Notes: generated by a model not told the origin, from the sequence alone. A stretch of 48,301 bases of DNA from Clostridiales bacterium (GCA_024693345.1 JAILLB010000072.1:1-48301); one strand, 5' to 3'. Counted from the first letter of the stretch, positions 16,607-24,884 are shown. Numbers and translations are program-made.

Positions 16607-16631
16607 TCGCAGGGGGTATTATGCCCTGCGA
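16607..16631 (+). promoter_or_regulatory. Leader hairpin of rpmB
   Basis: Perfect 8-bp stem TCGCAGGG/CCCTGCGA with a 9-base loop, starting about ten bases after the expected transcription start and ending 14 bases before the SD. No T-run follows, so it is not a terminator. A stability or autoregulatory role is possible. Confidence 0.5.
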
Positions 16632-16658
16632 AAAGAATTCTATTCAGGAGGTGTGATT

Positions 16659-16844
16659 ATGGCAAAATGTGAAGTATGCGGAAAAGCACTTGTTTTCGGT
16701 AACAATGTTTCTCACTCAAACCGCAAGACATCCAGAACCTGGAAGCCAAACCTTAGAAAAGTAAGAGCCAATGTCGATGGCACACACAAGACTGTCGTTG
16801 TATGTTCTCGTTGCCTTCGCTCCGGCAAGGTTGAAAGAGCATAA
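16659..16844 (+). CDS. rpmB: 50S ribosomal protein L28
   Basis: bL28, 61 residues. MAKCEVCGKALVFGNNVSHS and RTWKPNLRKVR are diagnostic. Four cysteines (CEVC near the start and CSRC near the end) keep the zinc-binding form of the protein. The ATG has AGGAGGT seven bases upstream. Single-gene unit between its own promoter and a terminator. Confidence 0.99.
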   Translation: MAKCEVCGKALVFGNNVSHSNRKTSRTWKPNLRKVRANVDGTHKTVVVCSRCLRSGKVERA

Positions 16845-16877
16845 TCAGCTTCCGAGTTATAATCATGTAGCATTTGT

Positions 16878-16903
16878 CCCCTTCCGTAACGGATGGGGAT
16901 TTT
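16878..16903 (+). terminator. Terminator after rpmB
   Basis: CCCCTTCCG (16878-16886) pairs with CGGATGGGG (16890-16898) through one T-T mismatch around loop TAA, followed by ATTTT. It lies 33 bases after the rpmB stop. Confidence 0.7.
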
Positions 16904-16920
16904 GCATTTGAGGAGTTTTC

Positions 16921-17601
16921 GTGAAAAAGATTTTTGTTTCATGCGATCTGCCGCAATCCACAAAAAGCATTATAAGTAAATACGGAACAATTTCAGAACT
17001 GCCTAGTCATCCCGACATGCCGGATGCAATCAGTTCTCATCCTGATGCCCTTATGGTGAATATATGTGACAGATTGTTTGTCGTAGGCAATTACGACTTT
17101 GACATAAAGTCTGTTCCCTTTGCGACTTTCACAAATGAAAAACCATTTCCGAAATATCCTCATGACACACTCGTTAACTGTTTTATAATTAGCGACATTC
17201 TGTTTGCAGGAAAGAACATCTCTTCAGATATATTAATGTATGCAGAAGAGTGCGGAATTGAATATGTTCCACTGAATCAGGGATATGCCAAATGCTCAAC
17301 TCTGGTTTACAAAGACAGCATTGTAACTTCAGACAAAGGTATCTTTGAAAAAGCAAATAACAAAGGAATCGATTCCCTGCTCATTACACAGGGACATATA
17401 GGTATAAAGGAATATGACTACGGATTCATTGGCGGAGCGAGCTGCGTCATTGAAGATAATGTCATATTCTTCGGAGACATCCGAAAACATCCGGATTATA
17501 TATCAATAAAGGAGTTTTTGATCGGAAAAGGTGCCAAAGTCATTTGTGATGACACATATGAGCTGTTCGATTACGGCGGAATTGTCACAATTAACATTTG
17601 A
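16921..17601 (+). CDS. DUF6873-like conserved protein
   Basis: A 226-residue soluble protein starting at a GTG with GAGGAG about six bases upstream. It matches, from memory, a conserved Clostridia family (DUF6873, described as a GME-fold protein). The recurring landmarks are LPSHPDMPDAISSHPDALM near the N-terminus, LNQGYAKCSTLV, SDKGIFEKANNKGIDSLLI, YGFIGGASC and FFGDIRKHPDY. The GME fold is shared with amidinotransferases and deiminases, but I cannot point to a proven catalytic Cys-His pair; C128 in GYAKCS and H158 in QGHIG are candidates. The biological role is unknown. The next gene has its own promoter. Confidence 0.65.
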   Translation: MKKIFVSCDLPQSTKSIISKYGTISELPSHPDMPDAISSHPDALMVNICDRLFVVGNYDFDIKSVPFATFTNEKPFPKYPHDTLVNCFIISDILFAGKNISSDILMYAEECGIEYVPLNQGYAKCSTLVYKDSIVTSDKGIFEKANNKGIDSLLITQGHIGIKEYDYGFIGGASCVIEDNVIFFGDIRKHPDYISIKEFLIGKGAKVICDDTYELFDYGGIVTINI

Positions 17602-17625
17602 GTTTACATCAAGAAGTGATATAAT
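17598..17625 (+). promoter_or_regulatory. Promoter of the alpha/beta hydrolase gene
   Basis: TTGAGT (17598-17603), 16-base spacer, TATAAT (17620-17625). The -35 overlaps the stop codon of the preceding gene. Confidence 0.6.
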
Positions 17626-17655
17626 CTAGTTGAACTAAAATGCAGAGGTAATATT

Positions 17656-18462
17656 ATGACAAGCGAAATTATTCATTTATCTGAAAAACATCCCGAGGCG
17701 ACTTTAACAACGTTCATCGCGGAAACACCTGAAGAGATGCCTTTTAACAAAAAGAGAAAAGCTGTCCTGATTTGTCCGGGTGGTGCATATTGTTATTGTT
17801 CGAGCAGAGAGGGCGAAGCCATTGCACTCTATTATCTGGCAAGAGGTTTCAATGCTTTCGTTTTGAGATATACAACGAGACGCGAAGGCGGAAAATATCC
17901 GATTCAGCTCATCCAGGCCTCACAGTGCATGCAGTTGATAAGAAACAATGCAGAAAGATTCCATGTAGATCCTGAAAAAGTATTTGTCGTAGGATTTTCT
18001 GCAGGCGGACATTTGGCAGCTTCGCTTGGAACAATGTGGCACAAAAAGTTTATAATCGATGAACTGGGTATTGAATACGGAATCAATAAACCCACAGGAA
18101 TGGTACTGGGATATCCTGTCATAACAGGCGGAAAATATGCTCACAGAGGAAGCATAGATGCCTTAGCAAATCTTCCGTCAGCAACAGATCCCGATTATCT
18201 GAATGAAGTCTCCCTTGAAAAACAGGTCAGCAAAAAAACAGTGCCTGCTTTTGTGTGGCACACATTTACAGACACTACAGTTCCTGTAATGAATTCTCTG
18301 CTTTTGACTGAAGCCATGGCAAAGAAAAAAGTTCCTTTTGAACTTCATGTTTACCCATACGGAGGACACGGACAGTCATTGTGCAATCCAATTGTCGGAT
18401 CCAATCTCAGTTATTGTGAAGGATGGATAGAACAGTCCGTCAAGTGGATGAATCTGATTTAA
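17656..18462 (+). CDS. Alpha/beta hydrolase, acetyl-esterase-like
   Basis: A 268-residue serine hydrolase of the BD-FAE/acetyl xylan esterase type. The oxyanion-hole strand is CPGGAY (about residue 40), the nucleophile elbow is GFSAGGH (Ser near 115), the acid is in HTFTDTTVPV (about 208), and the catalytic His is in YGGHGQS (about 236). There is no signal peptide, so it acts in the cytoplasm, probably deacetylating imported carbohydrates. The real substrate is unknown. The start at 17656 has AGAGGTAAT just upstream. A strong terminator shared with the convergent dnaI follows. The GH20 and uxaC genes of the window would fit a sugar-using lifestyle, but there is no operon link. Confidence 0.85.
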   Translation: MTSEIIHLSEKHPEATLTTFIAETPEEMPFNKKRKAVLICPGGAYCYCSSREGEAIALYYLARGFNAFVLRYTTRREGGKYPIQLIQASQCMQLIRNNAERFHVDPEKVFVVGFSAGGHLAASLGTMWHKKFIIDELGIEYGINKPTGMVLGYPVITGGKYAHRGSIDALANLPSATDPDYLNEVSLEKQVSKKTVPAFVWHTFTDTTVPVMNSLLLTEAMAKKKVPFELHVYPYGGHGQSLCNPIVGSNLSYCEGWIEQSVKWMNLI

Positions 18463-18474
18463 TTACAAATATTT

Positions 18475-18516
18475 ATGCCTCAAGAGTTTTGTTCTTGAGG
18501 CATATTCTTTTTATTT
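18475..18516 (+). terminator. Strong terminator between convergent hydrolase and dnaI genes
   Basis: Perfect 11-bp stem ATGCCTCAAGA/TCTTGAGGCAT (18475-18485 with 18493-18503), 7-base loop, then ATTCTTTTTATTTT. The T-run favours the plus strand; the same stem lies just past the dnaI stop. Confidence 0.85.
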
Positions 18517-19485
18517 TCGATTTAATTTCTGCTTCCTTATGTCTTCCCCTTGAAAAAAACATACTTCGTAATTGCCTAAAAATCTGGATGCTATTCTGTC
18601 AGAATATCTTTCCTGTATCTCTTTTTGTGTCAGATTTGTGCTAACAATCGTACTCTTTTCCAAGTTGATTCTTGTATTTATGATGCCATACAGAGCTGAT
18701 GAATTGAACTCGCTCTGCATCTCTGCACCTAGATCATCTATAATCAGAAGATCGCAGTCCTCATATTTTGCGGAAGGATATTCTCCTTCTGCATTTTTTT
18801 GCGCTCTTCCGAATCTCTCATCTTCATAGTCCTTGAAAACTCTCTGAGCAGTTTCATAAACCACGTCATATCCTTTGTCAATTACAACTTTTGCAATTGA
18901 AGTAGACAGGTGTGTTTTTCCAAGACCCGTTCCTCCGATGAAAAGCAGGTTTCTTGTTTCTTTCCTAGAAAAGTTTTCTGCAAATTCTTTGGAGAAGTAG
19001 TAAATATCTTCTATATTTTCTCTTACATCTTTCTCTTTATAGTACTTGAATTCAAAATTATCGAAATTCTCTTTCTGTATCAGTTTATAGATTCCTGATG
19101 AGTGATATCCTGCAATGGCGAGTTCTTTTTTAAGACAAGAACACATTTTGCCGTTTACATAACCAACATCATTGCAGATGCTGCACTCATATTTTACATC
19201 GCTGTAGTCACCTGGATATCCATTTTCGACAAGGAAAGCCGATCTTGCTTCATTAATAGCAGCAACTTCATCAAGTATAGACTGAACTTTTGCCTGGTAA
19301 TTGCCACCTTCCATTGATGCGTTCATTATTCTTATTGCGGTTTTTGACAGGACAGCATCCATTTCTGCTACTTCGGGGAATTTATTTCTCAGTTCCTGAG
19401 CCCTGGCTTCGGCCGCATTTTTTGCATCCAGGTTTTTGCTTTCAAATCTTTTCAGCACTTCTTCGTACTTCTCGTTGTAAGCCAT
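18511..19485 (-). CDS. dnaI: DnaI/DnaC-type helicase loader ATPase
   Basis: AAA+ ATPase that loads the replicative helicase DnaB/DnaC at origins. The 324 residues include an N-terminal helicase-binding region with a Zn-type cluster CSICNDVGYVNGKMCSC (about residues 101-117), Walker A GGTGLGKTHLS, Walker B LLIIDDLGAE and sensor-1 STNLT. The length and N-terminal zinc element match Bacillota DnaI better than the shorter IS21 IstB proteins. The ATG lies two bases after the dnaD stop (TAG GT ATG), and its SD is inside the end of dnaD, so the two are co-translated. Control is probably through the dnaD promoter, which is covered by DnaA-box-like sequences. Confidence 0.92.
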   Translation of the reverse strand: MAYNEKYEEVLKRFESKNLDAKNAAEARAQELRNKFPEVAEMDAVLSKTAIRIMNASMEGGNYQAKVQSILDEVAAINEARSAFLVENGYPGDYSDVKYECSICNDVGYVNGKMCSCLKKELAIAGYHSSGIYKLIQKENFDNFEFKYYKEKDVRENIEDIYYFSKEFAENFSRKETRNLLFIGGTGLGKTHLSTSIAKVVIDKGYDVVYETAQRVFKDYEDERFGRAQKNAEGEYPSAKYEDCDLLIIDDLGAEMQSEFNSSALYGIINTRINLEKSTIVSTNLTQKEIQERYSDRIASRFLGNYEVCFFQGEDIRKQKLNRK

Positions 19486-19487
19486 AC

Positions 19488-20438
19488 CTATTCCCCTTTC
19501 TTCTCGCTTGACTTGCCCCTGTTGGCTGCAAGTTCAAAAAATTCGTCTATATCAAAACTTGAATTCTCTTTTTCTTTTTTCTGTTTTTTCTTGTTTTTGT
19601 AATTGTTCTGCTTTTCGTCAGCCTTGTCTGGAGTGTCAATTGACTCCCTGTGCCATGAACTCAGTATCGCGTTCATATATTTCATACTCGGCTGAGTGAT
19701 GTTTTCCATCATCTGGTTGTATGCCTTTTCGAGCATTTCTTTTGAGAGTGAGTAATCACTGCACCACGTCTTGATGTAGGTTCTCTCTGTCGGAGTCAGT
19801 GCCCTTTCGCCCATACCGAACAATTTTCTTATGTAAAACTCTACGTCGTTTCTCTTGCTTTCCTCTTTGAGAAAAGCGTCCAATCTGTCTGTGTTGTCTA
19901 TTCCTCTGTCGCAAAGACCTATTGCGGTCTTCTCTACATATCTGAGACTTGTATGTCCGTGATTCTTGCAGTACACACACAGCATCCATATGTATTCGCT
20001 GTCGAGTCTGAGGTAATCATAAAGGTAAACGATGACATTGCATTCTGCTGTCGAGAATGACTTCTGAAGAATTTCCTGTGCCTGATTTATTATATTTCTC
20101 AGCTCCTGGTTGTCTTTGCAAATTTTCTCTATTTCTTCTCCGGTGTATGAACATGATTCGGGTTCTGGGACAACACCGGTTTTTTCTTCTTTCGGTTTTG
20201 GTTCTTCTTTTTCACCATGCGCCTTTATGACCCCGGTTCCTCTCCAGAAACTGAGGGATTCTTTTACGGCAGAAACAGACATTCCGAGTTTGTCAGATAT
20301 TTCGAATTCATCCGCAGGACCGAAAGCGGCAAGCGCAACCAAGACACGTGCGTCTTCACCTGTCGCATTCTTTATATAGTCCCTGACATTACCCGGTAAA
20401 ATCAAGGCATTGTTCCCCAATATGAACTCGTATTTCAT
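19488..20438 (-). CDS. DnaD-domain replication initiation protein
   Basis: DnaD/DnaB-type primosomal protein. The N-terminal winged-helix part (about residues 1-80) is followed by a proline/charged linker and the C-terminal DnaD domain (about 190-270) with the family's YIRKLFG...TPTERTYIKTW and ITQPSMKYMNAILSSWH, the latter corresponding to the YxxxI motif region. A lysine-rich tail follows (about 275-316). In Bacillota these proteins recruit the helicase loader, and dnaI is the next gene. I use the ATG at 20438 (316 residues) because GGGAG is five bases upstream; an ATG at 20450 precedes it. Whether it corresponds to B. subtilis DnaD or DnaB is unclear, as Clostridia often have a single fused-type protein. 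Confidence 0.88.
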   Translation of the reverse strand: MKYEFILGNNALILPGNVRDYIKNATGEDARVLVALAAFGPADEFEISDKLGMSVSAVKESLSFWRGTGVIKAHGEKEEPKPKEEKTGVVPEPESCSYTGEEIEKICKDNQELRNIINQAQEILQKSFSTAECNVIVYLYDYLRLDSEYIWMLCVYCKNHGHTSLRYVEKTAIGLCDRGIDNTDRLDAFLKEESKRNDVEFYIRKLFGMGERALTPTERTYIKTWCSDYSLSKEMLEKAYNQMMENITQPSMKYMNAILSSWHRESIDTPDKADEKQNNYKNKKKQKKEKENSSFDIDEFFELAANRGKSSEKKGE

Positions 20439-20474
20439 ATGCTCTCCCATAAGTGAAAAATGAGTTTCCCAACA

Positions 20475-20628
20475 TTTTCCACACGTTTTTCAATATTTTA
20501 TACAAATGTTATTTCCACATTTTCAACAATGTTTTCAACGATTTTGGCCCAAAACGCATGCTTTTAGGGCCAAAAATGAATATTCCTGTGGAAAACTCCC
20601 TCTTTTTCAGTGGAAAAGGTTTTCCACA
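20475..20628 (-). promoter_or_regulatory. Cluster of DnaA-box-like sequences over the dnaD-dnaI promoter
   Basis: Five near-copies of TTTTCCACA lie within 154 bases: 20475-20483 (exact), 20511-20519 (ATTTCCACA), 20587-20595 (exact, reverse), 20609-20617 (reverse, TTTTCCACT) and 20620-20628 (exact). TTTTCCACA differs from the DnaA box TTATCCACA at one base. The last two form a palindrome GTGGAAAA-GG-TTTTCCAC. One box lies in the promoter spacer and one just downstream of the start point. A further dyad TTTTGGCCC/GGGCCAAAA (20542-20550, 20567-20575) sits between the two groups and has no T-run. Binding by DnaA is an inference. Confidence 0.6.
20497..20526 (-). promoter_or_regulatory. Promoter of dnaD-dnaI
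   Basis: TTGAAA (20526-20521), 18-base spacer, TATAAA (20502-20497) on the minus strand, about 60 bases before the dnaD ATG. The spacer contains a DnaA-box-like sequence. Confidence 0.55.
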
Positions 20629-20631
20629 TCG

Positions 20632-21645
20632 TTAATCCTCAAATCTGGATGCTTCTGCATTCAAATTCAGGTCAGCAGGCGTACCGTTTTTGTATTCGAA
20701 ATATCCGGCAGCTGCTATCATGGCACCGTTGTCTCCGCAGTATTTCAGCTCAGGCATATACAGTTCTATACCATGCTTTTTGCTGAATTTTGTCACTTCT
20801 CTTCTAAGATGAGAGTTTGCAGCGACGCCTCCTGCAATAGCCAGTCTGTTGACTTCCGGATACATCTTAAATGCCTGATCAAGCTTTGTTATGACAGAAC
20901 CAACAGCAGAATTTGTAAAGCCGAGTGCTATGTCTGCTCTGTTTATTTCTTCACCTTTTTGTTTTGTTGAATTGATGTAATTCAATGCAGCTGTCTTTAT
21001 TCCGGAAAATGAGAAATCCAGATTGTCCCCTTTGATTGCAGCAGATGGGAACTGAACGGGATTTTTCCCGTCATATGCCAACTTGTCCATTGCAGCTCCG
21101 CCCGGATAAGGCATGTCCATTACTCTTGCTATTTTATCAAAGGCCTCTCCCATGGCGTCATCTCTTGTGCCGCCTATGACCTGATGCTTTCTGTAGTCAT
21201 GGACCAGAACCATCGATGTGTGTCCTCCAGATGCAACAAATGCAATAAAAGGTGGCTTTAAATCGTTTGTGAGATAATTTGAAGCAATGTGTCCTTTGAT
21301 GTGGTCTACTGCATATAAAGGCAGCTTATACTGATAAGCAAATCCCTTTGCAAAATTGACTCCCACAAGAAGTGCGCCTATAAGACCCGGAAACGCGGTT
21401 ACAGCTACGGCATCGAGATCGGAAGGATTAATGTTTGCATCATCGAGAGCCTTGGTCACAAGATTTGTTATGGCCTCGCAGTGTGCCCTGCTGGCAATTT
21501 CAGGAACTACTCCGCCATAGCGGGCATGAACCTGTATCTGAGAAGCAACTTCATTAGACAATATTGAAAATTCACAATCGTTTCTGCACTCCAAAACCGC
21601 CACTGCAGTTTCGTCACAGGAACTCTCAATTCCAAGTATTTTCAT
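20632..21645 (-). CDS. tsaD: tRNA N6-threonylcarbamoyladenosine transferase TsaD
   Basis: Transfers the threonylcarbamoyl group to A37 of ANN-decoding tRNAs, together with TsaB/TsaE. The 337-residue ASKHA-fold protein has the opening GIESSCDETAVAV, metal ligands H115 and H119 (VDHIKGH) and D305 (CGDNGAM), and nucleotide-binding FVASGGHTSM. All conserved residues are present. The ATG shares a base with the stop of the upstream phosphatase-RimI gene (TAATG), and GGAGGAG serves as SD, so it is the last gene of the uxaC-mrp-fusion-tsaD unit. TsaB is not seen in this window. Confidence 0.98.
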   Translation of the reverse strand: MKILGIESSCDETAVAVLECRNDCEFSILSNEVASQIQVHARYGGVVPEIASRAHCEAITNLVTKALDDANINPSDLDAVAVTAFPGLIGALLVGVNFAKGFAYQYKLPLYAVDHIKGHIASNYLTNDLKPPFIAFVASGGHTSMVLVHDYRKHQVIGGTRDDAMGEAFDKIARVMDMPYPGGAAMDKLAYDGKNPVQFPSAAIKGDNLDFSFSGIKTAALNYINSTKQKGEEINRADIALGFTNSAVGSVITKLDQAFKMYPEVNRLAIAGGVAANSHLRREVTKFSKKHGIELYMPELKYCGDNGAMIAAAGYFEYKNGTPADLNLNAEASRFED

Positions 21646-22508
21646 TACTCCTCCGGCACGATGTATCTGTACAGTATTCCGTCATCGACGGGACTGTCGT
21701 AATAATTCTTTCTGAACCCTATCTGTTCAAATCCGAAATGTTCGTACATGGTTCTGGCGGCAACGTTTGTTTTTCTCGCCTCCAGATATATGCTTTTGAT
21801 TCCGTTTTTTCTGCATTCTTCTTCAAATGCTTTGATGAGTACATTTCCGAGTCCGTGTCTTCTGAACTCTTTTCTGACCGCTATTGTCATTATCTCCGAT
21901 TCATCGAGAACAGTTCTGTAATTGATGTACCCGCAAAACACGTCATAAGAATAGACTGCTATGGATTTTATGCTTTCGCTGTCAGCTTCGAGTTTCGGAA
22001 AAGGATGCGCAAATGTCTCCTTCTCCAGTTCCCAGGATAATTCAAGAGATTTTTCATCCATCATCTTTGTTTTCAGATTGTCTTCTCTGAGAGAAAAAAT
22101 CTTTAACATTTCTTCTTTCAGTCTGTACAGCAAAGAATCTATCTGTTCTGTTGTCGAAACATCAGGCAAATCGAACGAAAACGTCCTGAATTTGTCTGAA
22201 TATTCCGGATATTTCTCTTCGAGAATTGTCTTGTGATAATCCGTTACACAGTATACAGCATCACAGTTTTTTATTCTGTTTTCATCTATCTGGGACGTTT
22301 TAAACTCATCAACTGAAGATTTTGAATATCCCTTTTGAGCAAGAACTTCCGCGAGTTTGTTGCTCATGGGAATTCCAGAAGCAAAGATACCTGCGGAAGA
22401 TGAATCAAATCTCGAATATCCGAATCTGTCAAGGATAAACTGGGCCATGACAGATCTTGTGGTATTGGTTGTGCAAACAAACAATACCTTTGTTCTGTTA
22501 TCTGTCAT
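21645..22508 (-). CDS. Low-molecular-weight phosphatase / RimI acetyltransferase fusion
   Basis: One 287-residue frame joins two domains. Residues 1-145 are an LMW protein-tyrosine-phosphatase-like domain with the P-loop CTTNTTRS (C12, R18), closest in style to the arginine phosphatase YwlE. The general-acid region reads LPDVS rather than the usual DPFG. Residues 155-287 are a GNAT domain like RimI: MTIAVRKEFRRHGLGNVLI is the acetyl-CoA loop and YLEARKTNVAARTMYEHFGFE the C-terminal motif. RimI acetylates the N-terminus of ribosomal protein S18 and is often encoded next to tsaD, as here. It overlaps mrp by 11 bases and tsaD by one. The fusion appears genuine: no stop, and overlapping starts on both sides. 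Whether the phosphatase half is active is uncertain. Confidence 0.88.
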   Translation of the reverse strand: MTDNRTKVLFVCTTNTTRSVMAQFILDRFGYSRFDSSSAGIFASGIPMSNKLAEVLAQKGYSKSSVDEFKTSQIDENRIKNCDAVYCVTDYHKTILEEKYPEYSDKFRTFSFDLPDVSTTEQIDSLLYRLKEEMLKIFSLREDNLKTKMMDEKSLELSWELEKETFAHPFPKLEADSESIKSIAVYSYDVFCGYINYRTVLDESEIMTIAVRKEFRRHGLGNVLIKAFEEECRKNGIKSIYLEARKTNVAARTMYEHFGFEQIGFRKNYYDSPVDDGILYRYIVPEE

Positions 22509-23367
22509 TGCGATCTATGACAGGCTGTGCCATTACGGCATCAACCAGATCCTTTATCTCTTTGTCACAATCATGCAGTTCAATTATACCTGAGTCTGCC
22601 TGATTTGCCAGTTCCGGTTTAATCGGAAGTCTTGCCAATACGGGAATTCCGTATTTTTCGGCAACTTCATCTGTCTTGCCTTTTCCGAAAATGCGGATTT
22701 TCTTTCCGCAGTCCGGACACTCAACGTAGCTCATGTTCTCAACAATGCCTATAATCGGTATGTTCATCATCTGAGCCATTCTCACTGCTTTTCCTACAAT
22801 GAGCTGAACAAGGTCCTGAGGACTTGTAACGATTACGATTCCGTCAACGGGAATCATCTGGAAAACTGTGAGCGGAACATCTCCTGTTCCGGGTGGACAG
22901 TCTATTACCATAGTGTCTATATTTCCCCAGTCAACTTCTGTCCAGAACTGTCTTATCATGTCTGAGATGATAGCACCTCTCCAGATTACGGGAGCAGTTT
23001 TGTCTGTCAGAAGCAAATTGATGCTGACTGCTTTCATTCCCGTTGTGGTTGTTACAGGGATAATATAGTTTTCCGGTGAAGCATAACATGGCTCATCAAG
23101 ACCGAAACACTGAGGAATTGAAGGGCCTGTAATATCTGCATCCATTATACCGACTGAAAGCCCCTGTCTTCTGAGACTTGCGGCAAGCATGCTGGACACC
23201 ATTGTCTTTCCTACTCCGCCTTTGCCGCTGACAACGGCTATAGTCTTTCTTACGTTGCTGTTTTTATTGAGTTTTGCAAGCGTGGGCTTTCTTGACGAAC
23301 AATTGGCTCCGCAGCTTGAACAATCATGAGTACATGACTCATCGGGTCTGTTATTCTGTTCTGACAT
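22498..23367 (-). CDS. Mrp/NBP35-family iron-sulfur carrier ATPase
   Basis: P-loop ATPase that carries Fe-S clusters to apoproteins (ApbC/Mrp family). It has the deviant Walker A SGKGGVGKT (residues 47-55), switch DADITGPS and Walker B-like DCPPGTGD. The C-terminal CPDC of YVECPDCGKK bridges a cluster between subunits. The short N-terminus is cysteine-rich (CTHDCSSCGANC), as in many Clostridia and archaea, replacing the DUF59 domain. ATG at 23367 chosen, with AAAGG nine bases upstream; a GTG at 23376 overlaps that SD. It lies 11 bases after uxaC. Confidence 0.93.
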   Translation of the reverse strand: MSEQNNRPDESCTHDCSSCGANCSSRKPTLAKLNKNSNVRKTIAVVSGKGGVGKTMVSSMLAASLRRQGLSVGIMDADITGPSIPQCFGLDEPCYASPENYIIPVTTTTGMKAVSINLLLTDKTAPVIWRGAIISDMIRQFWTEVDWGNIDTMVIDCPPGTGDVPLTVFQMIPVDGIVIVTSPQDLVQLIVGKAVRMAQMMNIPIIGIVENMSYVECPDCGKKIRIFGKGKTDEVAEKYGIPVLARLPIKPELANQADSGIIELHDCDKEIKDLVDAVMAQPVIDRNDR

Positions 23368-23378
23368 ATGTGTCACCT

Positions 23379-24830
23379 TTAAACTATTTTAAATCCGAAA
23401 TAGTCTTTTGCGTTGTTGTAGCAGATATCGCATACCATCTGTGCAAGAGTGTCTATTTCCATCGGATAATTGCCTTTCTCAACAAGGTCTCCTATGTATG
23501 AGCAGAGGATTCTTCTGAAGTATTCGTGTCTTGTGTATGACAAAAAGCTTCTTGAGTCTGTTGTCATTCCTATGAATTTGCCGAGAGCTGATCCTTCGCT
23601 TATTGTGGAAAGGATTTCCTTGATTCCTCTCAGATGATCATTGAACCACCATGCGCAGCCCTGCTGCATCTTAGGCATATTGATCAGGCCTTCGCTCTCA
23701 TCACTTGTGTGCTGGAAGCATCCGACCAAAGTGGATACTGCTGTGTTCTCTGCCGGATTAAGTGAATAGAGGACAGTCTTCGGAAGGCTATTGTCTTTTT
23801 CAAGAGCATTGAGCATTGCGGCAGCGGAAGCAATTCTTCCGGAACCGCCATGAATCATGTCGTAACCGGAATCCGGACCTATCTTTGAGAACATGACGTC
23901 GCTGACGTTTCTCAGAGCACCGAAGTGAATCTGCATAATCCAGTCTCTGTCGCTGTACTGTCTTCCGAGGAATCTGATAAGAGAACTTCTGTAGATTCTG
24001 GCTGTTTCTTTGTCTATCTCTTCACCGGCAACTGCTCTCTTGAACACTATTTCAGCAACTGAATCTGCCTGTGCAGCTGATACAGTGGAATCAAACATAA
24101 CAGTGTCTTCCATGCTGTGATCAGATGTTCTGCATCCGAGTACATCGAAATATTCAATTCTCTTTGCAAGTATGTCAAGCATAGTTGAGTAGTCTTTGAC
24201 TTCAACTCCTGCCATTTCGGACATCTTTTCAATATACGCTTTGAATCCTGCCTGATCGACTTTAAGACACTTATCCGGTCTGAACGCAGGTATTACAGGG
24301 ACATCGAAATTCTTGTCTTCTTTGATTGCTATGTGTTCGACAAGAGAATCTGTCGGGTCGTTTGTTGTGCAAATAAGAGCTACATTGGATCTCTTTACCA
24401 GTGACTGAGCGGAAAAATCTGCCGACTCAAGTTTTTCTTTAGTCAGATTCCAGATTTCATCACAGGTTTCAGGTCTGATTATTCCGTCGTAGTCGAAATA
24501 TCTTTTCAGTTCGAGGTGGGACCAGTGATAAATTGGATTGCCCATGAGATAAGGAACAATTGAGCAGAATGCTTCAAACTTCTCATAATCCGTAGCATCA
24601 CCGGTAATAAGCCTTTCGCTCACACCGCATGAACGCATGGCACGCCACTTGTAGTGGTCTGCTCCGAGCCAGAGCTGAGTTATATTTTCCCATTTCTTGT
24701 TTTCAGCAATTTCGCTTGCTTCGATATGACAATGATAATCTATTATTGGCATGACCTGAGCATAGTTTTCATACAGAACTTTTGCCACATCATTTTCAAG
24801 AAGAAAATCTTCATTCATAAATTCTCTCAT
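23379..24830 (-). CDS. uxaC: Glucuronate (uronate) isomerase
   Basis: Interconverts D-glucuronate/D-fructuronate and D-galacturonate/D-tagaturonate, the first step of hexuronate use. The 483-residue amidohydrolase-like protein has FMNEDFLL near its start, metal-binding IIDYHCH (His-x-His) and the long conserved region around MQIHFGALRN and GMTTDSRSFLSY. The start at 24830 lines up with the E. coli protein (MTPFMTEDFLL) and has AAAGGA eight bases upstream; an ATG at 24854 also has a plausible SD. No uxaA, uxaB, uxuA or kdgK is nearby. It heads a unit that continues with mrp, phosphatase-rimI and tsaD. Confidence 0.96.
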   Translation of the reverse strand: MREFMNEDFLLENDVAKVLYENYAQVMPIIDYHCHIEASEIAENKKWENITQLWLGADHYKWRAMRSCGVSERLITGDATDYEKFEAFCSIVPYLMGNPIYHWSHLELKRYFDYDGIIRPETCDEIWNLTKEKLESADFSAQSLVKRSNVALICTTNDPTDSLVEHIAIKEDKNFDVPVIPAFRPDKCLKVDQAGFKAYIEKMSEMAGVEVKDYSTMLDILAKRIEYFDVLGCRTSDHSMEDTVMFDSTVSAAQADSVAEIVFKRAVAGEEIDKETARIYRSSLIRFLGRQYSDRDWIMQIHFGALRNVSDVMFSKIGPDSGYDMIHGGSGRIASAAAMLNALEKDNSLPKTVLYSLNPAENTAVSTLVGCFQHTSDESEGLINMPKMQQGCAWWFNDHLRGIKEILSTISEGSALGKFIGMTTDSRSFLSYTRHEYFRRILCSYIGDLVEKGNYPMEIDTLAQMVCDICYNNAKDYFGFKIV

Positions 24831-24884
24831 TGTTTTAATCCTTTCTTTTCTCATCTTTCACCCCAAGTTTTCTGATTTTCTATT

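Noticed and set aside
20439..20631. Chromosomal origin of replication
   Set aside because: The DnaA-box-like cluster is suggestive, but no dnaA, dnaN, rpmH or gidA is nearby and there is no long AT-rich unwinding element with ordered boxes. A regulatory or titration site is more likely.
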